From positions 1-53,702 of the forward strand of contig JAILNV010000133.1 in assembly GCA_024691125.1 (NCBI GenBank): DNA of 53,702 nt. Reading direction: 5' to 3'. Below, piece by piece: positions 17,324 through 27,626 of this stretch. A program made the position numbers and the translations under genes. This DNA comes from Lachnospiraceae bacterium (GTDB lineage: Bacteria; Bacillota; Clostridia; Lachnospirales; Lachnospiraceae). The notes under the pieces are model-generated. The model did not search any database and was not told the origin of the DNA. It saw nothing but the letters and a program-made list of their open reading frames with translations. How positions within the stretch are numbered: position 1 is the stretch's first letter; every line of letters starts with the position of its first letter.

Positions 17324-18208
17324 ATGCGCTATTATGAAGATAATCTCGGAATTTACTATGAACCGGTCGATGACGGACGGTCTGTAACGATCCTCGATGC
17401 GGATAAAAAGCACGGTGAAATTATTATCCCGGAGCTAATAAACGGAATTCCCGTTAAAGCAATCGCTAAGAAAGCTTTCCTTGGATGCAAGATTCTAAGA
17501 TCGGTAAGGCTCCCTCAAGGTATAGACAGCATCGGCGAATGGGCTTTCGCATTTTGTGATAATCTTTATTCATTGGAGCTTGCCCGGAACGATATCAAAT
17601 GGGGCAAGGGCGTATTTAAGAATGACAGAAAGCTTAAACGCATATCCATATATCCTGACTGCTCTGATGATCCGATGACATGCAGGCTGCTGGCGGCAGC
17701 GCCTGTTATCATGGATGCCGAATACCTGCTTGATATAAAGCATGCAGGCTATCCCGAATGGATCAAAAAGTGGGATACAAGGCTTGAACACCTTCTTAAC
17801 CTGGCAGATGACGAGGGTTATCATCTGTATGTCCTGTGCGGAGAAGAAGATCTTCATTTCGATTATGAGGAATATCTTGAATATAACCGTGAAAAAAAAG
17901 CAGAGCTGTGTATGCTGCGTCTTATTAACGATAAAGGTCTTACAGACCTGTTCAGGAACCGGCTGACGGATTATATACTTGAACATACCGCGGGCTGTGA
18001 TTCGGATGCCGCTGTCAGGGTACTTATCAAAAAGCATGGTGATGAAGAAGAGTATTACAGATTATTACTTGGAATAAAGGCAGTAACATATGATAACCTG
18101 GATATCATCCTGCATAAAATGGGTGACAGACATACGCAGATGAAGGCTTATCTTATAGAGCAGTGCGGATCAGCCACAGATGAATTCTTTGATGATCTTA
18201 TGTTATAA
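17324..18208 (+). CDS. leucine-rich-repeat (LRR_5/BspA type) protein
   Basis: The protein of about 294 residues has no signal peptide. The N-terminal third contains BspA-type leucine-rich repeats (GEIIIPELINGIPVKAIAKK, AFLGCKILRSVRLPQGIDSI, AFAFCDNLYSLEL). The C-terminal two thirds are helical and charged, without a motif I know. It probably mediates protein contacts in the cytoplasm. The start is uncertain: a GTG at 17315 overlaps the tyrA stop, and ATG 17324 is nine bases further in; AAGGA at 17307 serves either imperfectly. It is translationally linked to tyrA, but a link to aromatic synthesis is not evident. Confidence 0.75.
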   Translation: MRYYEDNLGIYYEPVDDGRSVTILDADKKHGEIIIPELINGIPVKAIAKKAFLGCKILRSVRLPQGIDSIGEWAFAFCDNLYSLELARNDIKWGKGVFKNDRKLKRISIYPDCSDDPMTCRLLAAAPVIMDAEYLLDIKHAGYPEWIKKWDTRLEHLLNLADDEGYHLYVLCGEEDLHFDYEEYLEYNREKKAELCMLRLINDKGLTDLFRNRLTDYILEHTAGCDSDAAVRVLIKKHGDEEEYYRLLLGIKAVTYDNLDIILHKMGDRHTQMKAYLIEQCGSATDEFFDDLML

Positions 18209-18250
18209 ATAAAGCAGAACAAAAACAACAAAACTGAAAGGGATACCAGC

Positions 18251-19225
18251 ATGAAAGAACAAAAAAACCTTATGGGTTGGCGGCCTGATATAAAGGTTGT
18301 CGACTGTACTCTTCGGGACGGAGGACTCGTGAATAATTTCTTCTTTACCGACGAATTCGTCAAGCAGCTCTATATAACCAATCTGAAGGCCGGAGTGGAT
18401 TATATGGAAATGGGTTACAAGGCAAGCCGTGAACTGTTTGATGAGAGTAAATTCGGCAAATGGAAATTCTCGGATGATGAGGATATAAGAGCGGTTGTCG
18501 GTGATAACGATACCGACCTGAAAATATCCGTTATGGCTGATGTCGGACGCTGTGATTATAAAAATGATATACTTAAGAAGAGCGAAAGCCCTATAGATCT
18601 TATAAGGGTAGCGACCTATATAAATACGATACCTCAGGCGGTTGACATGATAGAGGATGCTACCGGCAAGGGTTATGAGACCACTGTAAATATCATGGCA
18701 ATATCACAGGCACAGGAATCGGATGTACGTATTGCCCTGGATATGCTCGGTCAGACTCCCGTACAGTGCTTTTACATAGTAGACAGCTACGGATCCATAT
18801 ACCCCGAACAGATGACAAGAATAGCAGATCTGTATCTGGATATTGCTGCCAAGTACGGTAAAAAGGTCGGCATTCATGCACATAACAACCAGCAGCTTGC
18901 TTTCGCGAATACAATAGAAGCGGTAGGCTGCGGGGCTGATTATCTGGATGCTACATACTCGGGTATGGGGCGAGGCGCAGGCAACTGTTATATTGAATCG
19001 CTGATCGGTTTCCTGCATAATCCCAAGTATAACCTTTATCCTGTAATCAAATTTGTTGAAAAATATATCAATCCTCTCAGGGAAGAAGGAGTAACATGGG
19101 GGTATGACATGCAATACCTTTTTACCGGTCTCCTGAACAGACATCCCAAGGTGGCGATTGATTTCACCAAGGCAGGCAGAAAAGATCTTACAGAGCTCTA
19201 CAACGAGGTTATCCTGCTTGATTAA
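18251..19225 (+). CDS. DRE-TIM metallolyase, HMGL-like aldolase of unknown substrate
   Basis: The 324-residue chain is a TIM barrel of the HMG-CoA lyase/4-hydroxy-2-oxovalerate aldolase superfamily. It has the metal/catalytic motif CTLRDGG near residue 20, the metal-binding HAHNNQQLAFANT, and GMGRGAGN. These suggest a metal-dependent aldol cleavage or condensation. No partner aldehyde dehydrogenase is nearby, so the classical meta-cleavage role is unlikely. Purine genes follow with a 48-base gap, which may mean only co-transcription. The start has AAGGGA upstream. The substrate cannot be inferred. Confidence 0.82.
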   Translation: MKEQKNLMGWRPDIKVVDCTLRDGGLVNNFFFTDEFVKQLYITNLKAGVDYMEMGYKASRELFDESKFGKWKFSDDEDIRAVVGDNDTDLKISVMADVGRCDYKNDILKKSESPIDLIRVATYINTIPQAVDMIEDATGKGYETTVNIMAISQAQESDVRIALDMLGQTPVQCFYIVDSYGSIYPEQMTRIADLYLDIAAKYGKKVGIHAHNNQQLAFANTIEAVGCGADYLDATYSGMGRGAGNCYIESLIGFLHNPKYNLYPVIKFVEKYINPLREEGVTWGYDMQYLFTGLLNRHPKVAIDFTKAGRKDLTELYNEVILLD

Positions 19226-19273
19226 AAGCGTTAACAAACGTATAATAATATTGATCTGTGAAGGAGAGAATTT

Positions 19274-19987
19274 ATGAACAAGCTTAACATAGCCAAAGAA
19301 TTATCAAACAATGCCTATCCCGGCAGGGGAATAATCATCGGAAAATCAAAGGACGGAAATAAAGCGGTAACAGCCTACTTTATCATGGGCCGAAGCTCCA
19401 ATTCAAGAAACAGGGTATTTGTTGAAGACGGAGAAGGCATAAGAACCGAAGCCTTTGATCCCGCAAAGCTTGAGGATCCCTCTCTTATAATCTATGCACC
19501 CGTACGTGTTCTGGGTAACAAGACGATAGTTACCAACGGGGATCAGACAGATACCATATATGAGGGAATGGACAGACAGCTTACCTTTGAGCAGTCTTTA
19601 AGAAGCCGTGAGTTCGAGCCGGACGGTCCCAATTATACGCCAAGGATATCAGGCATAATGCATATAGAGAACGGTAAATATAATTACGCAATGTCTATTC
19701 TTAAGAGCAATAACGGTGATCCTTGCGCATGCAACAGATATACGTTCGCTTATGAGAATCCCGCAGCAGGTGAAGGACACTTTATACACACATACATGCA
19801 GGACGGAAATCCGCTTCCGAGCTTTGAAGGAGAACCCAAGCTTGTTGAAATAGACTGTGATATCGATGAATTCACCAAAACGGTATGGAATAATCTCAAT
19901 GAAGATAACAAGGTATCCCTGTTTGTAAGATTTATTGATATAAATTCCGGAAAATATGAGACACGGATCGTAAATAAAAACAAATAG
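19274..19987 (+). CDS. purO: archaeal-type IMP cyclohydrolase
   Basis: The 237-residue protein resembles PurO, the archaeal IMP cyclohydrolase that closes the purine ring (FAICAR to IMP). It begins with NNAYPGRGIIIG and carries YFIMGRSSNSRNRVF, DPSLIIYAPVRV and NGDQTDTIYEGM, all characteristic of that family. The following gene is a separate AICAR transformylase without the usual MGS-type cyclohydrolase domain. Together they would replace the bifunctional PurH of most bacteria. The ATG has AAGGAGAG upstream. Confidence 0.85.
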   Translation: MNKLNIAKELSNNAYPGRGIIIGKSKDGNKAVTAYFIMGRSSNSRNRVFVEDGEGIRTEAFDPAKLEDPSLIIYAPVRVLGNKTIVTNGDQTDTIYEGMDRQLTFEQSLRSREFEPDGPNYTPRISGIMHIENGKYNYAMSILKSNNGDPCACNRYTFAYENPAAGEGHFIHTYMQDGNPLPSFEGEPKLVEIDCDIDEFTKTVWNNLNEDNKVSLFVRFIDINSGKYETRIVNKNK

Positions 19988-20035
19988 AAACAAATAGTAA
20001 TATATTTAGGTATATTGTAAAGGAAGGATACAGAG

Positions 20036-21214
20036 ATGAAAGAACTTGAACTGAAATACGGCTGCAACCCCAATCAGAAGCCGGCAAGGATATATGTTAA
20101 TGACGGAAGGGATCTTCCCATAGAGGTTTTAAACGGCAAACCCGGATATATTAATTTCCTGGATGCATTCAATGGCTGGCAGCTTGTAAGGGAGCTTAAG
20201 GAAGCTACGGGATATCCTTCCGCAGCATCATTTAAGCATGTTTCACCTGCGGGAGCCGCTATCGGCAAACCGCTTGACGAAACCATGCGCAAGATATACT
20301 TTATCGACGATGATCTTGAGCTTTCACCAATAGCCTGTGCATATGCAAGAGCAAGGGGTGCCGACAGAATGTCTTCATATGGTGATTTCATCTCACTTTC
20401 CGATGTATGTGATGTCTCAGCCGCAAAGCTTATTAAAAAGGAATTCTCGGACGGGATAATTGCTCCCGGATACGAACCCGAAGCCCTTGAAATACTCAAG
20501 GAGAAAAAGAAGGGTGCATATACGATAATAAAGATCGACCCCGAATATGTTCCGGATCCGATAGAGCATAAGGAAGTATTCGGAATCACCTTCGAACAGG
20601 GAAGAAATAATGTTAAGATAGATGAATCTCTGCTTACAAATGTTGTAACCCAGAATAAGGATATACCTGAATCGGCAAAGCATGATATGATCATATCCCT
20701 TATCACTCTTAAGTATACTCAGTCCAATTCGGTATGCTTCGTTAAAGACGGACAGGCGATCGGCATAGGAGCAGGACAGCAGTCAAGAGTCCACTGTGTA
20801 AGGCTTGCCGGACAGAAGGCAGACAACTGGCTTCTGCGTCAGTGTCCCAAGGTAATGAACCTTCAGTTTGTGGACGGTATCAAGCGTGCCGACAGAGATA
20901 ATGCCATAGATAATTATATCGGTGAAGCTTATATGGATGTTCTTAAGGATGGGGCATGGCAGAAGATATTCAAGGTAAAGCCGGAACGACTTACAGATGA
21001 GGAAAAACGCGAGTGGCTTGACCGCATGGACGATGTTGTTCTCGGCTCGGACGCTTTCTTCCCCTTCTATGACAGTATCGAAAGAGGCTATAAGAGCGGA
21101 GTTAAATATGTCGTTCAGCCTGGCGGTTCAATAAGGGATCAGGATGTTATCGACTGCTGTAATGAATACGGTATTGCAATGGTATGTAACGGTGTAAGGT
21201 TATTCCATCATTAA
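20036..21214 (+). CDS. purH: AICAR formyltransferase, stand-alone
   Basis: This enzyme transfers a formyl group from 10-formyltetrahydrofolate to AICAR, the penultimate step of IMP synthesis. The 392-residue chain contains only the transformylase part of PurH: LKYGCNPNQKPA at the start, the catalytic FKHVSPAGAA, and late blocks such as SDAFFPFYDSIERG and VQPGGSIRDQDVI. The N-terminal cyclohydrolase domain of standard PurH is absent, consistent with a separate PurO-like gene 48 bases upstream. AAGGAAGG precedes the ATG. Confidence 0.92.
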   Translation: MKELELKYGCNPNQKPARIYVNDGRDLPIEVLNGKPGYINFLDAFNGWQLVRELKEATGYPSAASFKHVSPAGAAIGKPLDETMRKIYFIDDDLELSPIACAYARARGADRMSSYGDFISLSDVCDVSAAKLIKKEFSDGIIAPGYEPEALEILKEKKKGAYTIIKIDPEYVPDPIEHKEVFGITFEQGRNNVKIDESLLTNVVTQNKDIPESAKHDMIISLITLKYTQSNSVCFVKDGQAIGIGAGQQSRVHCVRLAGQKADNWLLRQCPKVMNLQFVDGIKRADRDNAIDNYIGEAYMDVLKDGAWQKIFKVKPERLTDEEKREWLDRMDDVVLGSDAFFPFYDSIERGYKSGVKYVVQPGGSIRDQDVIDCCNEYGIAMVCNGVRLFHH

Positions 21215-21234
21215 TACAAAAGGAAAGTACATTA

Positions 21235-23088
21235 ATGGGTCTTTCGGGTAGCAGTATTACAATTGCCATATTGTTTGCCGTTCTTTTGTTTTCAATTACA
21301 ATATGTGAAGATCATCGGCATAAGAGCTCCAATGACGAGGGCCTGGGGAAGTTCCTCATTTTTTCAGGTGCTTACATGCTGGGGATCTTCAGTTATATTG
21401 TTATTTATCTGACCGGCAACAGATTTGAAAATCTTAAGTATGTATTTATTCTGATCGTATGGTTTGCGTATTGTGCCGTGCTTGCATCAATGATCATTCA
21501 GTCTATGTACATATTCGGCATTGATAAGCTGTGGATCAAGAACTGTACCGCATGTATCTGTTATTATTCTCTTTTTTCTGTATTTATCGAGCTTTTCTTT
21601 AACAGATTCAGCTTCATTTCCAACGAAAGCGGATTGGATTTTATGCCGGGGGTCATCCCCAGAGCATTGTATTTCGGTTTCCCGATCATTGCATACTATG
21701 TCTGTATGTTCTATATGCTTTTTAATTATCATTCCACATATAAAAAAGCACGTGAAAAACACCTTTTAAAGCTTACTTCATATGCCATTATCCCATCGTT
21801 GGCGGGTCTCCTTATAGAAACAGCCTTCCATGTGTTTTTCTACCTGAATTATCCTGTTTTCTTTATTCTCATGGTAATATCATATAAGCTTATGAGCGAT
21901 ATTCATCTGAAGTACAGAAGCTTTGTGATGAAAAAGGAGGATTTTGATTATATTCTTGCCGCAGATAAAACCGATGTGGTTTTTATCTGCGATGATGAAC
22001 AGAAGGTTATATATCAGAACAAGGCTGCCGGTATCAATTCCCAAATGTTTAAAGATATCTATATCGGCAGAACACTTAATGATATCTTCATAATCGACAG
22101 GGATGTACAGCGCGCAATGAGATCCAAGGAGGCAAGAAACGGCCTTATGGTTCCTGCGATATATCCGCTGACAAACAGAAACATAGTAATGAGCGTGGAA
22201 TATATTTATGACTGTGTTGATGAGATCCTGTGCAGCATAATAACAATTCCCAATTATGAAGTGGCTCTTGATAAAAATACATTTGTGGATTCTATATCCG
22301 TTAAGGATTCCTCCTTGGATACTTCAGCCAATCAACAGCTTAAGCAGGTCCATAAAGAAGATATTCCGGTAACAGATAAGGATAAAATGCCTGTCGATGT
22401 TAATTCCAACATTCTTCTGGTGGATGATGATCTTAACAAGCTAAGCCTGTATGAAAAGTATTTCAAAACATATAATATAAAGATAAACAGAGCCGCAAGC
22501 GGAAGAGCAGCTCTTTCAAAGATGCTGGAGCCATGCTATGACGCTGTATTTATTGCCTATGATATGGAAAGGCTTAACGGAGTAGAGACTGCCAAAAGGA
22601 TCAGAAGCATGGGTGGTGAATACTATAATGATGTACCGATAATCTTCATACTGGATTGTCCTGTGGCAAGTGTTTATAAGGATCTGCTCGAGGTCAGCTT
22701 CAATGATTTCCTGGAGATGCCCATAAATTCACGTAAGCTTAATACGATAATGACCAGATGGCTGTGGAGACGTTATGCTATCACGGACAGAGAGGATTAC
22801 GATTCGGTCGGCCTTCGTATTGCAAGATTCATGGATAATCTTGAGCAGCTTTGTTCTGACTGTCAAAAAGCTTGTGCAGATCAGAAATGGGATTATATAG
22901 GATTTATGCTTAAAGGAATGAAGCGCCTGTGCGGAAAGCTTGAAGAAAAATCGCTTACCAGCGCCTGCGATTCACTCCTTGATCTGTATATGAATAAACG
23001 TTACGATGAAATGCCATTCATGCTCACATCCTTCTATGACGAACTGGAATCCATAAGAGACAGCGGAAATGTAAGCATTAAGTATTAA
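21235..23088 (+). CDS. 7TM-PAS protein with degenerate receiver and HPt-like domains
   Basis: This 617-residue protein has about seven membrane helices in residues 1-220, like the 7TM sensors of some histidine kinases. A PAS-like domain follows at about 245-345 (VVFICDDEQKVIYQNKAAG). No histidine kinase or ATPase domain is present. A receiver fold spans about 390-510: LLVDDD (D397-D399) is intact, but the phosphoacceptor position is Ala441 (FIAYDMERLNG), the Thr position is Asp474 and the Lys position is Met495. A C-terminal helical region resembles an HPt domain, but Phe557 sits where the phospho-His would be (FMLKG). The protein probably signals by binding rather than phosphotransfer. It follows purH by 20 bases; the function is unknown. 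Confidence 0.72.
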   Translation: MGLSGSSITIAILFAVLLFSITICEDHRHKSSNDEGLGKFLIFSGAYMLGIFSYIVIYLTGNRFENLKYVFILIVWFAYCAVLASMIIQSMYIFGIDKLWIKNCTACICYYSLFSVFIELFFNRFSFISNESGLDFMPGVIPRALYFGFPIIAYYVCMFYMLFNYHSTYKKAREKHLLKLTSYAIIPSLAGLLIETAFHVFFYLNYPVFFILMVISYKLMSDIHLKYRSFVMKKEDFDYILAADKTDVVFICDDEQKVIYQNKAAGINSQMFKDIYIGRTLNDIFIIDRDVQRAMRSKEARNGLMVPAIYPLTNRNIVMSVEYIYDCVDEILCSIITIPNYEVALDKNTFVDSISVKDSSLDTSANQQLKQVHKEDIPVTDKDKMPVDVNSNILLVDDDLNKLSLYEKYFKTYNIKINRAASGRAALSKMLEPCYDAVFIAYDMERLNGVETAKRIRSMGGEYYNDVPIIFILDCPVASVYKDLLEVSFNDFLEMPINSRKLNTIMTRWLWRRYAITDREDYDSVGLRIARFMDNLEQLCSDCQKACADQKWDYIGFMLKGMKRLCGKLEEKSLTSACDSLLDLYMNKRYDEMPFMLTSFYDELESIRDSGNVSIKY

Positions 23089-23131
23089 CAGCTGTAGTTG
23101 GTATTACCCGGGAGGTATTACTCGAGAGTTG

Positions 23132-26100
23132 TTAATCGGGAACATGGGCGTTAAGTTTTCGGAATGCTGTTGACAACATCAGTTTAATCCTGTTAAGCTG
23201 ATTAACCTCACTTGCTCCCGGATCATAGTCAATTGCCACTATGTTTGAATCCGGATAATGTCTTCTTAATTCCTTGATCACACCCTTGCCGACAACATGA
23301 TTGGGAAGACAGCCAAAGGGCTGAGTACATACGATATTGTTTACACCCGCATGTATGAGTTCTATCATTTCGCCTGTAAGGAACCATCCCTCACCTGTCT
23401 GATTACCAATTGAAACAATATCCTTCGCATAATCAACAAGCTTGAAAATACTTACGGGCGGAGCGAAATGTTTGCTCTCAGCCAATGCCTTACCGGCCGC
23501 GCTTCTTAAGAAATCCACGAATCGTATTCCGGCGGTAGAAAGATATGCACTGCTTTTCTTCTTTCCAAGATGCTCTGCCTTAAATACCTGATCATAGAAG
23601 CAGTACTGGAAGAAGTCCAGAAGATCGGGAACAACGGCTTCCGCTCCTTCTGATTCTATAAGACCAACCAGATCATTATTCGCAGTGGGAGAGTACTTAA
23701 CAAGTATTTCACCCACAACACCTACACGAGGCTTAAGCATGCCTTCATCAATCGGGATTGAATCAAAGTCCCTCACTATTTCACGGCACATTTCATTAAA
23801 TTCCCTGAAGCTCTGGTATTTACGAATAACGAACTCCTGACATCTTTTAACCCATTTATCATGAATCTCATCTGATGTACCGGGTTCTAATTCATAGGGT
23901 CTCATTCTGTAGAGACATCTCATGAAGAGATCACCGAATATAGCTGCATAAGCAAGACGTCTTACCAGCTTTAGATTGATCTTAAAGCCGGGATTTGATT
24001 CTATCTTCGAAAGATTAAGCGAAATTACCGGAATATGCTCATATCCGGCATTTCTGAGTGCCCTTCTTATAAAGGCTATATAATTGGTGGCACGGCATCC
24101 GCCTCCGGTCTGAGTCATAATAACAGCAAGGCGCTCCGTATCATATTTACCTGACAGTATTGCATCCATCAGCTGTCCGACTACAATAAGGGACGGATAA
24201 CACGCGTCATTATTTACATATTTAAGTCCTACATCAATAGCTTCCTTATTTGAGTTATCCGGTATAACAAGATTATAACCGCATGAATTAAATGCCTTTT
24301 CCAGTATGTCGAAATGGATGGGAGACATATTGGGACAGAGTATGGTATAGTTCTTAGCCATTTCCTCTGTGAATAACACACGGTTGTATGCTGATGACTT
24401 AACCTCACGTTTCTCGCCGAGCTTCTTTTTTAATTTTATAGCGCTTATAAGAGAACGTATCCTTATTCTGGCAGCGCCGAGATTGTTTACCTCATCTATC
24501 TTTAGACAGGTATATATCTTTCCGGAATCTGTAAGTATATCGCTCACCTGATCGGTGGTAACCGCATCCAGACCGCAGCCGAATGAATTAAGCTGCACCA
24601 GATCGATATCGTCTCTTGTTTTCACATAGTTGGCTGCTGCATACAGCCTTGAATGGTACATCCACTGATCAGATACGAGCAGGGGACGCTCACAGGGATT
24701 TAAATGTGAGACAGAATCCTCTGTAAGAACTGCCATGCCGTATGAATTGATCATCTCCGGTATACCATGGTTGATCTCAGGATCAACGTGATACGGACGA
24801 CCGGCAAGAACTATTCCATGACAGTTGTTCTCTTTTAAATACTGAAGAGTTTTTTCGCCCTTTCTGTAAATATCGTCCCTTATTCTCTCCATTTCCTCCC
24901 AGCCTGCTTTTGCGGCTTCATATACCTCATCACTGGGTATGTCGGGGAAACAGTTTATAAGCTCATTGGATGCTATCCTTAAGCTCTCAAAGCTTAAGAA
25001 CGGATTATGGAAACGTATATCCCCATGGATTATCTCATCCATATTGTTTCGTATATTTTCGCTGTATGAAGTAACTATGGGGCAGTTATAATGATTATTC
25101 GACTCCGGCTGCTCATTTCGCTCATAGTAAATAGCAGGATAGAAGATATATTTAATCCCCTGTTTTATCAGCCATTCCACATGACCATGCGCAAGCTTGG
25201 CAGGGTAGCATTCGGATTCGCTGGGGATTGATTCTATTCCAAGTTCATATATCTTATGAGAAGATCTCGGAGACAATATCACTCGATACTTTAATTTTGT
25301 GAAGAAGGTAAACCAGAACGGATAGTTCTCATACATATTGAGAACACGTGGTATTCCAACCACACCGCGTTCTGCATCCGTTATTTCCAGGGGCTCGTAT
25401 CCAAAAACCTTGCGCTCTTTATATTCAAAGAGGTTGGGCAGATTATTTTCGTTTTTCTGTTTTCCCAAACCACGTTCACAACGGTTTCCGGAAATATACT
25501 GACGGCCTCCGCTGAACTTATTTATTGTAAGACGGCAGTTATTGGTGCAGCCTTTGCACTTTGCCATTGTGGTAGTGAATTCAAGAGCATTGATCTTATT
25601 TATGGAAAGCATGGTGGTGCTCTTAACATCCTCGTAGCGTTCCCTGGCTATAAGAGCCGCGCCGAAAGCACCCATTATTCCTGCAATATCCGGACGGATC
25701 GCTTCGCATCCTGCGATTTTCTCAAAACTCCTTAAAACAGCATCATTATAGAAGGTTCCGCCCTGAACAACGATCTTCTTACCAAGTGAAGCGGCATCTG
25801 ATACCTTTATTACTTTAAACAACGCATTCTTGATCACTGAATATGCAAGACCTGCTGAAATATCCGATACGGAAGCCCCTTCCTTCTGAGCCTGTTTTAC
25901 CTTTGAATTCATGAATACGGTACAGCGTGTTCCAAGATCAATGGGATGCTCGGCAAAGAGAGCCTCCTTTGCGAATTCCGTAACAGAATAATTAAGCGAT
26001 TTGGCGAAGGTCTCTATGAAGGAACCGCATCCGGAGCTGCAGGCTTCATTAAGAAGCACCGAATCAACGGTTCTGTTCTTTATCTTAATACATTTCATAT

Positions 26101-27427
26101 CCTGACCGCCGATATCAAGGATACAGTCAACCTCCGGTTCAAAGAAAGCGGCAGCATAGTAGTGGGCAACTGTCTCAACCTCTCCGTCATCAAGCATCAG
26201 CGCAGCCTTTATAAGCGCTTCTCCGTACCCCGTAGAACAGGAGTGAACTATCTTTGCACCATGCGGAAGCTGCTCATATATCTCCTTAACGGCGCGTATT
26301 GTCGTTGCAAGGGGATTCCCGTTGTTATTACTGTAAAATGAATATAGCAGTGAACCGTCCTCCGAAACGAGAGCGGCTTTGGTTGTTGTAGAACCTGCAT
26401 CTATACCAAGGAAACAGTTACCCTTATAATCTTTAAGCTCTGCAGTGGTTACACAGTGAGCGTTATGCCGGTCTTCAAAAGCATTATATTCTTCTAAAGA
26501 AGCGAACAGAGGCTCCATTCTGGCCACCTCGAATTCCATGTGTATATCTGAATTAAGCCTGTTATCAAGTGAACTGAGCAACAGGCTGTTTTCTTCCTTA
26601 TAATTCAGCGCTGAACCTATAGCGGCAAAAAGATGGGAATTGTCAGGTTCGATCGCATGTTCCTCATCAAGCTTAAGAGTACGTACGAAGGCTGCCTTAA
26701 GCTCGGAAAGGAAATGAAGAGGTCCTCCAAGGAAGGCAACATGGCCTCTTATGGGTTTACCGCAGGCAAGACCTGAAATAGTCTGATTTACCACAGCCTG
26801 AAATATGGATGCGGCAAGATCTTCTCTGGTAGCGCCTTCGTTTATAAGCGGCTGTATATCCGATTTGGCAAACACACCGCAGCGGGCCGCTATGGTATAT
26901 AAAGATTTATAGCTCTTCGCATATTCATTAAGACCTGACGCATCAGTCTGAAGAAGGGAAGCCATCTGGTCTATAAATGAGCCTGTACCTCCGGCACAGA
27001 TACCGTTCATGCGCTGCTCGACATTACCACCCTCGAAATATATTATCTTGGCATCTTCACCACCAAGCTCGATCGCAACATCTACTTTGGAGCTGTAATC
27101 CTTAAGAGCAGTTGATACGGCTATAACCTCCTGTACGAAGGGTATTTCGAGATGATTGGCAAGTGTCAGTCCTCCTGAGCCCGTGATCATCGGATGTACC
27201 TTAATATCTCCAAGCTGTGCCAGCGCATCCGAAACAAGCACTTTAAGCGTTTCGCGGATATTGGCATAGTGCCGTCTGTAGTCTGAAAAAAGAATATTAT
27301 GATCACTGTCAAGTACCGCCACCTTGACGGTCGTTGAACCTATATCTATTCCCAGAGTGTAGAGTTCTGAAGTCTTTACTGTTTTTGTTTTGGTTTCCTT
27401 ATTACTTATATCTCTTTTGCTGCTCAT
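23132..27427 (-). CDS. fused 2-hydroxyacyl-CoA dehydratase activase/double-cubane-type reductase
   Basis: This 1431-residue protein contains two ASKHA-type activase ATPase domains in tandem. The first has [13 protein letters not shown] and [10 protein letters not shown]; the second has [13 protein letters not shown] and [11 protein letters not shown]. The Cys pairs would hold iron-sulfur clusters. A Cys-rich linker (CKGCTNNC, about residue 630) precedes a DUF2229 domain, then a HgdB-like region with NNDACYPS and GGGCRATNY. Members of this group couple ATP hydrolysis to very low-potential electron transfer, as in 2-hydroxyacyl-CoA dehydratases and double-cubane cluster proteins. The substrate here is unknown. 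It is the only gene on this strand for many kb, divergent from the rhomboid-like gene. Confidence 0.85.
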   Translation of the reverse strand: MSSKRDISNKETKTKTVKTSELYTLGIDIGSTTVKVAVLDSDHNILFSDYRRHYANIRETLKVLVSDALAQLGDIKVHPMITGSGGLTLANHLEIPFVQEVIAVSTALKDYSSKVDVAIELGGEDAKIIYFEGGNVEQRMNGICAGGTGSFIDQMASLLQTDASGLNEYAKSYKSLYTIAARCGVFAKSDIQPLINEGATREDLAASIFQAVVNQTISGLACGKPIRGHVAFLGGPLHFLSELKAAFVRTLKLDEEHAIEPDNSHLFAAIGSALNYKEENSLLLSSLDNRLNSDIHMEFEVARMEPLFASLEEYNAFEDRHNAHCVTTAELKDYKGNCFLGIDAGSTTTKAALVSEDGSLLYSFYSNNNGNPLATTIRAVKEIYEQLPHGAKIVHSCSTGYGEALIKAALMLDDGEVETVAHYYAAAFFEPEVDCILDIGGQDMKCIKIKNRTVDSVLLNEACSSGCGSFIETFAKSLNYSVTEFAKEALFAEHPIDLGTRCTVFMNSKVKQAQKEGASVSDISAGLAYSVIKNALFKVIKVSDAASLGKKIVVQGGTFYNDAVLRSFEKIAGCEAIRPDIAGIMGAFGAALIARERYEDVKSTTMLSINKINALEFTTTMAKCKGCTNNCRLTINKFSGGRQYISGNRCERGLGKQKNENNLPNLFEYKERKVFGYEPLEITDAERGVVGIPRVLNMYENYPFWFTFFTKLKYRVILSPRSSHKIYELGIESIPSESECYPAKLAHGHVEWLIKQGIKYIFYPAIYYERNEQPESNNHYNCPIVTSYSENIRNNMDEIIHGDIRFHNPFLSFESLRIASNELINCFPDIPSDEVYEAAKAGWEEMERIRDDIYRKGEKTLQYLKENNCHGIVLAGRPYHVDPEINHGIPEMINSYGMAVLTEDSVSHLNPCERPLLVSDQWMYHSRLYAAANYVKTRDDIDLVQLNSFGCGLDAVTTDQVSDILTDSGKIYTCLKIDEVNNLGAARIRIRSLISAIKLKKKLGEKREVKSSAYNRVLFTEEMAKNYTILCPNMSPIHFDILEKAFNSCGYNLVIPDNSNKEAIDVGLKYVNNDACYPSLIVVGQLMDAILSGKYDTERLAVIMTQTGGGCRATNYIAFIRRALRNAGYEHIPVISLNLSKIESNPGFKINLKLVRRLAYAAIFGDLFMRCLYRMRPYELEPGTSDEIHDKWVKRCQEFVIRKYQSFREFNEMCREIVRDFDSIPIDEGMLKPRVGVVGEILVKYSPTANNDLVGLIESEGAEAVVPDLLDFFQYCFYDQVFKAEHLGKKKSSAYLSTAGIRFVDFLRSAAGKALAESKHFAPPVSIFKLVDYAKDIVSIGNQTGEGWFLTGEMIELIHAGVNNIVCTQPFGCLPNHVVGKGVIKELRRHYPDSNIVAIDYDPGASEVNQLNRIKLMLSTAFRKLNAHVPD

Positions 27428-27523
27428 AAACTGTCTTAAGTCCCTCGGGTATCACATGCGATACGTTTGAATATCTTTTTTAAGCACACTTTGGAAATTC
27501 TACTACATTTATCGGAAAATTTC

Positions 27524-27567
27524 AAGGAGGAGGGAGGGGACCAGGGGACGGCGGGGACCCTCCCCAT
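27524..27567. repeat. GC-rich GGGGAC-repeat element in a divergent intergenic region
   Basis: A stretch of about 44 bases is almost pure G and C and contains GGGGACC twice, GGGGACG once, and a CCCTCCCC end that can fold back on the G-rich start. It stands out sharply from its AT-rich surroundings. Short GGGGAC-type dispersed repeats occur in other Clostridia, so this may be one copy of a genomic repeat. It lies between the divergent genes at 27427 and 27627. Confidence 0.5.
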
Positions 27568-27626
27568 TTACATTTTATCTTCAAAATGCTAAACTAATAC
27601 ACAAATATCAGAAAGCGGTGTACGTT

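Noticed and set aside
23100-23126. Imperfect 14-base tandem repeat (GGTATTAC...) between two convergent genes
   Set aside because: Only two copies, with 12 of 14 bases equal; too short to support a function.
25946-26341. 131-residue plus-strand frame inside the giant activase gene
   Set aside because: It lies antisense to a conserved coding region, has no ribosome site and shows no domain features.
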